A DNA stretch of 22,271 nucleotides from an uncultured Collinsella sp. (GTDB taxonomy: Bacteria; Actinomycetota; Coriobacteriia; Coriobacteriales; Coriobacteriaceae). The notes under the pieces were generated by a model that did not search any database, had not been told where the DNA came from, and saw only the letters and a program-made list of their open reading frames with translations. Made by a program: the position numbers and the translations under genes. Location: the NCBI GenBank assembly GCA_937958315.1, contig CALFGH010000008.1, forward strand, positions 1 to 22,271, written 5' to 3'. This document shows positions 14,469 to 20,992 of the stretch, one piece after another (within the stretch, counting starts at the first letter, position 1; each line of letters begins with the position of its first letter).

Positions 14469-16229
14469 GTGGCCGACCAGGACATCAAGATGCTCATCGA
14501 GCGCATTATGGCCGAGGCCCGGACCCATCAGTCTGCTCGCTTCTCAAACGAAGTCTATGCTGACGAGCCGATTCTCAAAACCGGTCGTCAGATGCAGAAC
14601 TTCCTTCCCGACCAATACCGCAAGATGCGCGAGATATCGCGCTGGCAGGATGACCCCAAAGGCGGCGCGGGTCGCTGGCTTTCGGAAGCCGAGCTTTTCT
14701 ACCGCCAAGGCCTGCTGATGGCCGACTTTGAGGACGACTGTCCCTACAACGGTACGTTCAAGTCGTACTTTCCCACCTATAACGCCATGAGCGATCGGCA
14801 ACTGCGCGGCTATTTTACTTGGCGCGCCCAAGTGCGCCGCGGAACCGTCGAGGAAACGTCTACGTCCTTTGCCTTCCTGTATCTCTATGAGCTGATCTGT
14901 GGCATTGGCGTAGATGACCCACTCGATGGTTTTAACAAAATCAAGGCCTTTTGGGATGCCTATCGCGCCTTCGAGCCCGGCATCGACCGGTTTGCACGCG
15001 TGTGGCTGCAGGATTACGCCGTTTTCCACGGACTCGACCCCAAGCTACTTCGCGACTCTAAAACCGTTATGTTCGATAACGCCCTTATCGAGCTACGCCG
15101 CGCAGCGCGAGACCTCTCGCCTGTACCGGCGCCGTCGGCCCAAGTCCCCAAGCGTCGCAAAACCTCCGAGCCCACGCTCCCCCTTCCGCCCGACGAGGCA
15201 GGCGAGGAGCGACTCATGACCGCTATAAACGCCCTCTCCACGTACAACCTGAATAACTCACGGCTCGACCGTTCCCACCATCGCGACCTGCGCCACGTGA
15301 CATGCGCCGTGTATGTCCGTATGGCGCGCTACTATGACACGCACCGAAAGACCGGCATCGTAGCGAGCTTGTTTGGGGAGGAGACGGCCATGCCCTACAC
15401 CATGTTTGCCTCGGCCGTGTTCTTTGCGCCCGAGCGCCACGAGGACTGCGAATATCGCCTGGACCCCATTCACATCTACCGCTGCCAAAATGGCTTTTGG
15501 GAATGCATGCGCATCCACGGCAGCAGACAAAAAAGCAGCAAGCTCGGTGAGATGATGCGCGCCTGCGACCAACGCCTGCGCCTGGCCCTAGACCCCACCC
15601 ATCCCCTGAAGGAGGAGAAGGTCCCCAAATATCTGGCCAAGATCATCGATGACGAGATCGTGGCATGGCTTTCGTGGGACGCCGCGCACCAGCCCGTCAA
15701 GATCGATATCGATTTGAGTCAGCTGGGACACATTCGGAGCGCCGCCGCACAAACGCGTGAGGCGCTTTTGATCGATGAGGAGCGCGAGGACGATGTGCTC
15801 GCAGAGGTCGATACGGCGGGCTCCGAGCAGCCGAAAACCGAGCCCGCAGCAGACGCGTTTGTCGAACCGGTCGAGGCACCCATTCGGCAGGACGAGGCCG
15901 ACGAGCCGACCATATCCACCGAACAGTTTGGTGTCGTGGCACCGCTGCTCGCACCGACGCCCGCGTTCGCAGCTGCTGCGCCCGCTGACGCCGCGAACGA
16001 ACTCGCGCCTGCCGCAACCGCGTATTTGCGCGCACTGCTCGAGCAAAACGCAGCGCAAGCGACATCGGCAGTGGAGAGGTCGGGCCAGAGCGAGGATATG
16101 CTCGTCGACAGCATCAACGAGGCGCTCTTTGACCTGGTGGGTGACACCGTTATCGAGTTTGGAGCGGCAGGACCGCAGATTATCGAGGACTACGAAGCAG
16201 ACGTGAGAGGATACCTAGACCATGAGTGA
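14469..16229 (+). CDS. TerB_N/TerB_C domain protein, first gene of a helicase-ATPase cassette
   Basis: This 586-residue soluble protein begins with a TerB_N-type domain (about 45-215). The hallmark is the run LFYRQGLLMADFEDD followed by PYNGTFKSYFPTY, then MSDRQLRGYFTWR (107-119) and FAFLYLYELICGIG (134-147). A middle region (about 245-415) has several Cys and His (CEYRLDPIHIYRCQNGFWEC, 327-346) that may bind a metal. An acidic Ala/Pro-rich linker (about 435-515) leads to a C-terminal TerB_C-like segment (about 515-586) with LFDLVGDTVIEF and IIEDYEADVRGYL. TerB families are tied to tellurite/stress systems and, in comparative genomics, to DNA-processing modules. GTG 14469 follows GGAGAGGAG. 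The end overlaps the ATPase gene by eight bases. Confidence 0.85.
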   Translation: MADQDIKMLIERIMAEARTHQSARFSNEVYADEPILKTGRQMQNFLPDQYRKMREISRWQDDPKGGAGRWLSEAELFYRQGLLMADFEDDCPYNGTFKSYFPTYNAMSDRQLRGYFTWRAQVRRGTVEETSTSFAFLYLYELICGIGVDDPLDGFNKIKAFWDAYRAFEPGIDRFARVWLQDYAVFHGLDPKLLRDSKTVMFDNALIELRRAARDLSPVPAPSAQVPKRRKTSEPTLPLPPDEAGEERLMTAINALSTYNLNNSRLDRSHHRDLRHVTCAVYVRMARYYDTHRKTGIVASLFGEETAMPYTMFASAVFFAPERHEDCEYRLDPIHIYRCQNGFWECMRIHGSRQKSSKLGEMMRACDQRLRLALDPTHPLKEEKVPKYLAKIIDDEIVAWLSWDAAHQPVKIDIDLSQLGHIRSAAAQTREALLIDEEREDDVLAEVDTAGSEQPKTEPAADAFVEPVEAPIRQDEADEPTISTEQFGVVAPLLAPTPAFAAAAPADAANELAPAATAYLRALLEQNAAQATSAVERSGQSEDMLVDSINEALFDLVGDTVIEFGAAGPQIIEDYEADVRGYLDHE

Positions 16230-17526
16230 TACCACATCCGCAGCACCCCGTGTGCCCAAGCGCGTCGCCGCCGTCATTCTCAACTCGCTCAAGGGCGGCG
16301 TGGTCCCGCGCATCGGCCTTCCCTATATCACCGTGGGGCGCGAGGTCGAGATCCGTGCTCTGCTCACCGACCTGAGCCTCATCGCCGATGGCGGCGCAAG
16401 CTTCCGTTTCCTAGTCGGTCGCTACGGCGCCGGCAAGAGCTTTTTGCTCCAGACCATCCGCACGCACGCCATGGGCGAGGGATTCGTCGTCGCCGATGCC
16501 GACTTATCCCCTGAACGCCGTCTGCAGGGCGGCCAGGGACAGGGCCTTGCCACCTACCGTGAGCTCATCCGCAACATATCGACCAAGACGCGCCCCGAGG
16601 GCGGTGCGCTCAACCTTATCCTGGATCGCTGGGTCGCCTCGTGTGCCGATGCCGACGAGTCTGCCGGCAACGCCCAACTGGCCCCACTCGAGGAAATGGT
16701 CCACGGCTTCGACTTCGCCCGCATGCTCCGCCGCTACCGCGCGGCCGTATCCGAGGGCGACGAAGAAGCTATGAGCCGCGTGACCAAATGGATTCGCGGC
16801 GAGTACCGCACCAAGAGTGAGGCACGCGCCGAGCTGGGCTCCTCGACCATCATCAGCGATGACGACTGGTACGACTACGTTAAGCTCATTGCGCGCTTTT
16901 TGGTCTGCAGCGGCTACAAGGGCATGCTGGTGCTCATCGACGAGCTCGTGAATCTGTATAAGATCCCCAACGCCATCACGCGCCAATACAACTACGAGAA
17001 GATCCTGACCATGTACAACGACACGCTCCAGGGCAAGGCGCAGTACCTGGGCATGATCATGGGCGGCACGCCAACCTCCATCGAAGACCGCCGCCGTGGC
17101 GTGTTCTCCTACGAGGCCCTGCGAAGTCGACTCGCTCAGGGCCGCTTTGCACGCGAGGACCTTAAGGACATGCTCGCGCCCATCATCCGCCTGCAGCCAC
17201 TCACCTACGAGGAGTTGCTGGTGCTGATCGAAAAACTCATGCAGATCCATGCCGGATACTTTGGCTGGACGCCCACGCTTACCGAGAACGACTTGGTAGA
17301 CTTTCTCAAGATTGAGTTTGGCCGCGTGGGAGCCGATACGCACCTGACGCCGCGTGAGGTCATCCGTGACTTTATCGAGCTGCTCGATATCCTGTGCCAG
17401 AACCCCGATGCAAACGTGGCCGAGTTGCTGCAAAGCGTCGGCGGCGACGCGCTGGCACCGGCAGCCGCAACAGGCGACACCGGCACCGCAAACGGCGACC
17501 GCAACTTCGCCGAATTCACCATCTAA
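16222..17526 (+). CDS. BrxD-like (DUF2791) P-loop ATPase
   Basis: This 434-residue ATPase matches the BREX-system ATP-binding domain family (DUF2791, BrxD). Walker A is GRYGAGKS (66-73), Walker B is LVLIDE ending at Asp240-Glu241, and the strand YLGMIMGGTPTS (275-286) precedes a probable arginine-finger region EDRRRG. The opening signature with SLKGGVVPRIGLPYITVGRE-like residues (22-41) is typical of the family, as are the EYRTKSEARAELG and DYVKLIARFL segments. In type 2 BREX (Pgl-like) BrxD is paired with the Lhr-like helicase BrxHI, and a helicase gene also follows here. No other BREX gene is visible. It overlaps the TerB gene by eight bases (ATG inside), with AGAGGA upstream. The last 25 residues are low-complexity. 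Confidence 0.9.
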   Translation: MSDTTSAAPRVPKRVAAVILNSLKGGVVPRIGLPYITVGREVEIRALLTDLSLIADGGASFRFLVGRYGAGKSFLLQTIRTHAMGEGFVVADADLSPERRLQGGQGQGLATYRELIRNISTKTRPEGGALNLILDRWVASCADADESAGNAQLAPLEEMVHGFDFARMLRRYRAAVSEGDEEAMSRVTKWIRGEYRTKSEARAELGSSTIISDDDWYDYVKLIARFLVCSGYKGMLVLIDELVNLYKIPNAITRQYNYEKILTMYNDTLQGKAQYLGMIMGGTPTSIEDRRRGVFSYEALRSRLAQGRFAREDLKDMLAPIIRLQPLTYEELLVLIEKLMQIHAGYFGWTPTLTENDLVDFLKIEFGRVGADTHLTPREVIRDFIELLDILCQNPDANVAELLQSVGGDALAPAAATGDTGTANGDRNFAEFTI

Positions 17527-17558
17527 CCTGCCAAAAAGGGACAGGTTTATTTTGGCAG
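17525..17558. repeat. Nested inverted repeats between ATPase and helicase genes
   Basis: Two mutually exclusive stems share bases. AACCTG (17525-17530) pairs with CAGGTT (17542-17547) and is followed by TATTTT. CTGCCAAAA (17528-17536) pairs perfectly with TTTTGGCAG (17550-17558) and is followed by CTTTTAT. Either could act as a weak terminator or attenuator, or the element may be a REP-like extragenic palindrome with an AAAAAGGGACAGG core. The first stem begins within the ATPase stop codon. Confidence 0.6.
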
Positions 17559-17642
17559 CTTTTATCTGTACAAACGTTGAGACAGCAATGCAGCAAACCA
17601 TTGACAACCGCATTGAGAGGTTCGTATTTGAGGGGAGGCCCC

Positions 17643-20087
17643 GTGAACGCCTTTGACCGATATGCTCCGTTTATCCAAGACTTCATCTACTCCCACGATT
17701 GGGAGAGTCTGCGCTCTATCCAGGTTGCGGCGGCAGATGCCATCTTTAACACACAAGACAATGTGCTCCTAACGGCATCCACAGCTTCCGGCAAAACCGA
17801 GGCAGCCTTCTTTCCCATCCTGACCGAGTTTTGGGAGAACCCGCCCGCGAGCGTGGGCGCCCTCTACATCGGCCCCCTCAAAGCGCTCATCAATGATCAG
17901 TTCGTCCGCCTCAACGACCTCTGCGAAGAGGCCGATATCCCTGTCTGGCACTGGCATGGCGATGTCTCGCAGTCGCACAAGGCTAAGCTCATTAAAAAAC
18001 CGAGCGGCATCCTGCAGATTACACCCGAGTCACTCGAGGCGCTCTTGATCCATAAGCACATGGCGATCCCGCGCATGTTTTGCGACCTGCGCTATGTGGT
18101 CATCGACGAGGTCCATTCGCTCATGCGCGGCGACCGCGGCGGTCAGACGCTCTGCCTTATCGAGCGCCTCTCGCGCATGGCAGGTGTGCAGCCTCGACGC
18201 ATTGGCCTTTCGGCCACCATCGGCGACCCCGAGCGCACGGGCGCTTTTCTCTCACAGGGAACGGGACGCGACTGCATTATCCCCCGTTTTGAGGAACCGC
18301 GTCGCGTGTGGCGTATCTCCATGGAGCACTTCTACAACTCGGGTCCCCAGGCACAGCAGCGAGGATTCGAGAACGTGGGTCCTCAAGAAGCCGAAGTGCT
18401 TGCGTGCGAGCGCATCGATGCGGCGGCATCCGCGGCACTGCCCGCCGGCGCCCAAGACATGCGTCGCAGCGGACAGCTCACACAAGAGGAGCGCCGTCAA
18501 CGTCGTGAGCGGGCACAGGGCAAGGCCGCTCCCAAGGACCGCCAAGCTTCCTCGGCCCCCGAGGGCGAAGTCGACATCCCCCAAGCACCCGAACAGGCAT
18601 TACTCAACCCCACCGATACAGCACCAGACAACGCCGACCCCGGTATGGGATATATCTTTGAGCACACGCGCGGCCGAAAGTGCCTGGTCTTTGCCAACTC
18701 GCGCGAGGAGGCAGAGGCCGTATGCTCCATGCTGCGTAGCTACTGCGAGAGCCGGCACGAGCCCGACCGCTTCCTTATCCATCACGGCAACCTCTCGGCA
18801 TCGCTACGCGAGACCGCCGAGGAACTCATGCGCGACGAGGAACAGGCACAGACGACCGTCACCACCTCTACGCTGGAGCTCGGTATCGATATCGGTCGCC
18901 TGGAGCGCGCGTTCCAGATCGATGCACCGTTTACCGTCAGCTCCTTTTTGCAGCGCATGGGGCGCACGGGACGCCGCGATCTTCCGCCCGAGATGTGGTT
19001 TGTCATGCGCGAGGAAGAGCCCGAGCCGCGCACGATGATGCCTGAAACGATACCTTGGAAACTCCTCCAGGGCATCGCGCTCGTACAACTCTATCGCGAA
19101 GAAAAGTGGGTCGAGCCACCTGAGCTCGATCGACTCCCCTACAGCCTGCTCTATCACCAGACCATGTCGACCCTCGCCAGCACCGGCGAACTCACGCCTG
19201 CCGAACTTGCCCAGCGCGTGCTCACGCTCAGCTATTTCCACCGCGTCTCGGCCGATGACTATCGCGTACTGCTGCGCCACCTCATCAAGATCGACCACAT
19301 CCAGGTCACCGAGGGCGGTGGGCTCATTGTGGGCCTCGCGGGCGAGCGCATCATTAACAACTTTAAGTTTTACGCCGTGTTCCAGGAAAACGAGGAGTTC
19401 ACCGTTCGCAGCGAGTCGGCCGAGTTGGGCACGATCGTCAATCCGCCACCGCCCGGTGAGCGCATCGCCATCGCCGGACACTGCTGGATTGTCGAGGAAG
19501 TGGACTGGAAGCGTCATACCGTCTTTGCCACGCAGGTCAAGGGCCGGGTGCCGGCCTACTTTGGCGACTGTCCCGGTGACATCAATACACACGTACTCGA
19601 GCGCATGCGCAAGGCGCTCAACGAACACGCCGCGTATCCGTACCTTATGGGTAACGCACGGGCCCGCCTTGCGCAGGCTCGTCATACGGCCGAGATTTCG
19701 GGCGCGGGAACTAAACCGCTCATTAACCTGGGCGGCGATACCTGGGTGCTCTTCCCCTGGCTGGGCAGCTACGCCTTTTTGGCCCTCGAGCGCATGCTCA
19801 AGATTAAATGTGCCGCGGAGTTGGGCCTTCGCGGACTCGACCCGTCACGCCCGTACTTTATGCAGTTTAAGATGAAGGCCGACGAGGAGACGTTCTTTGA
19901 GGTGCTCGCAGCCGAGGCCGAAAAGGGCTTCGACCCCATCGAGCTCGTCTATCCCGGCGAGGTGCCTTATTTTGACCGCTACGACGAGTTTGTTCCCGAA
20001 GAGCTCGTGCGCAAGGGCTTTGCCGAAGGCGTGCTCGACATAGAGGGCATGAAGCAGCGCGTCCGCAGCTGGAGCGACCACGCCTAA
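17643..20087 (+). CDS. Lhr/BrxHI-like superfamily 2 DEAD/DEAH helicase
   Basis: This 814-residue ATP-dependent nucleic acid helicase has Walker A in TASTASGKTE (44-53), motif II DEVH (155-158), motif III SAT (190-192), motif V TSTLELGIDIG (408-418) and motif VI QRMGRTGR (437-444). After the RecA domains come a winged-helix-like region and a beta-rich part (about 465-700), as in Lhr-type helicases. A charged, Gln/Arg/Ala/Pro-rich insert of about 100 residues (235-335) separates the RecA domains. I chose GTG 17643 because GGGGAGG (17632-17638) precedes it and the protein then starts NAFDRYAPF; the open frame upstream lies inside the ATPase gene. It sits 116 bases after the ATPase stop, separated by the inverted repeats. 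TAA 20085-20087 ends it. Confidence 0.9.
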   Translation: MNAFDRYAPFIQDFIYSHDWESLRSIQVAAADAIFNTQDNVLLTASTASGKTEAAFFPILTEFWENPPASVGALYIGPLKALINDQFVRLNDLCEEADIPVWHWHGDVSQSHKAKLIKKPSGILQITPESLEALLIHKHMAIPRMFCDLRYVVIDEVHSLMRGDRGGQTLCLIERLSRMAGVQPRRIGLSATIGDPERTGAFLSQGTGRDCIIPRFEEPRRVWRISMEHFYNSGPQAQQRGFENVGPQEAEVLACERIDAAASAALPAGAQDMRRSGQLTQEERRQRRERAQGKAAPKDRQASSAPEGEVDIPQAPEQALLNPTDTAPDNADPGMGYIFEHTRGRKCLVFANSREEAEAVCSMLRSYCESRHEPDRFLIHHGNLSASLRETAEELMRDEEQAQTTVTTSTLELGIDIGRLERAFQIDAPFTVSSFLQRMGRTGRRDLPPEMWFVMREEEPEPRTMMPETIPWKLLQGIALVQLYREEKWVEPPELDRLPYSLLYHQTMSTLASTGELTPAELAQRVLTLSYFHRVSADDYRVLLRHLIKIDHIQVTEGGGLIVGLAGERIINNFKFYAVFQENEEFTVRSESAELGTIVNPPPPGERIAIAGHCWIVEEVDWKRHTVFATQVKGRVPAYFGDCPGDINTHVLERMRKALNEHAAYPYLMGNARARLAQARHTAEISGAGTKPLINLGGDTWVLFPWLGSYAFLALERMLKIKCAAELGLRGLDPSRPYFMQFKMKADEETFFEVLAAEAEKGFDPIELVYPGEVPYFDRYDEFVPEELVRKGFAEGVLDIEGMKQRVRSWSDHA

Positions 20088-20091
20088 GACC

Positions 20092-20114
20092 AGTCTTTTT
20101 GGGACGGGGAGACT
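20092..20114. repeat. Inverted repeat between convergent helicase and methyltransferase-fold genes
   Basis: AGTCT (20092-20096) and AGACT (20110-20114) bracket TTTTGGGACGGGG. The core GGGACGGGG echoes the GGGACAGG of the element at 17525-17558. It fills the 26-bp gap between two convergent genes and could contribute to termination in both directions or be another REP-like copy. Confidence 0.4.
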
Positions 20115-20992
20115 TACTTGTCGTGAAGGACGGTGCCGAGGAAGTCGGTGTCGAAGGTCACAGCTTCGGCAAAGACATAGTCGCCGTCGCTGGCGATGAG
20201 CAGGTAGTTCTCCTCGCCGCCGAACTCCGCATCGCCGCATGGGACCACCCAGGCGTGGGCGAATACCTCGAGTGCCGCGGCAACGCAATCGCGCAGGACC
20301 GTCACGTCGCTCCCCCTGTTCGCACTCACGATATTGGCAACATAGATGCCCCCGGGGTTCAGGCTGCCTCGCACCAAACGCAATGCCTCAACCGTCGCCA
20401 GCTCGCGTACGGGCTCGGCACCGCCAAAGCAATCGCTCACGACCACGTCGTAGCGACGATGACCCACGCTCGTCACGCCCAGATACGAGCGAGCCTCAGC
20501 GGTAATCACTCGCAGGCGATCGCCCACCGTGCGCTCCAGCTCGTCCAGGTAGAACCAACGGCGCGCCAGGCGCGTAATCTCGGCATCGTACTCAATGACG
20601 TCCATGCGCAAGCTCTCGTGCGACATCAGCGCAAATTTGGGATAGGCAAACCCGCCGCCACCTAGCATAAGCATACGGTTGATACCGTGACCATAGGCGT
20701 CGCGCATCGCATCCTCGGCCTCAAACACATCGTCAAACGCGCGATAGTACGCAAAGACGGGCTCCGTCCAGCGCTCGCCAACGTAACTCGCACTTTGGTA
20801 GACACCGCCTTGCACCAATACGCGGACTTCGTCGCCGCCCTCATCGTGCACGCGCTTCACGCGCGCCAACCCATTGCGGGTTCGCGCAACCTGCAGACAG
20901 GCAGCACGAACAGCGACAGCGGCCGCACCAAGCGCCGCGGCCCCCAGGGCAACGCCGGCAACGACGCCGGCAGAAACACTCGGCTTGTTCAT
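20114..20992 (-). CDS. Membrane-anchored spermidine-synthase-like (SAM-fold) protein
   Basis: This 292-residue protein has an N-terminal Ala/Gly/Val-rich hydrophobic segment (about 7-33) followed by a class I SAM-dependent fold. Motif I is MLMLGGGGFAYPK (107-119), the acidic ribose-binding strand is VIEYD (132-136), and AEARSYL (165-171) matches the motif II region. The aminopropyltransferase DxxDP-type loop is replaced by SDCFGGAEP (186-194), so the enzyme may not make spermidine. Such spermidine synthase-like proteins are often of unknown substrate. ATG 20992 abuts the TAA of the upstream Elp3-like gene (TAAATG), with AGGAG inside that gene's end, so the two are coupled. It converges with the helicase gene. 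Confidence 0.8.
   Translation of the reverse strand: MNKPSVSAGVVAGVALGAAALGAAAVAVRAACLQVARTRNGLARVKRVHDEGGDEVRVLVQGGVYQSASYVGERWTEPVFAYYRAFDDVFEAEDAMRDAYGHGINRMLMLGGGGFAYPKFALMSHESLRMDVIEYDAEITRLARRWFYLDELERTVGDRLRVITAEARSYLGVTSVGHRRYDVVVSDCFGGAEPVRELATVEALRLVRGSLNPGGIYVANIVSANRGSDVTVLRDCVAAALEVFAHAWVVPCGDAEFGGEENYLLIASDGDYVFAEAVTFDTDFLGTVLHDK

Noticed and set aside
14469..16229. Tellurite resistance operon
   Set aside because: Only TerB_N/TerB_C-type domains occur; there is no TerC, TerD or TerZ gene nearby, so tellurite resistance is not supported.
16504..17613. Leftward open frame antisense to the BrxD-like ATPase gene
   Set aside because: The + strand has intact Walker A and B motifs and operon-type overlap; the antisense frame is a composition shadow.
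17588..17656. 22-codon ORF just before the helicase start
   Set aside because: It has no Shine-Dalgarno of its own; the strong GGGGAGG serves the GTG at 17643. A leader peptide cannot be excluded but is not supported.
14469..20087. Complete BREX locus
   Set aside because: Only the BrxD-like ATPase and BrxHI-like helicase families are present; no PglX methylase, PglZ phosphatase, BrxC/PglY or PglW gene lies in the window.
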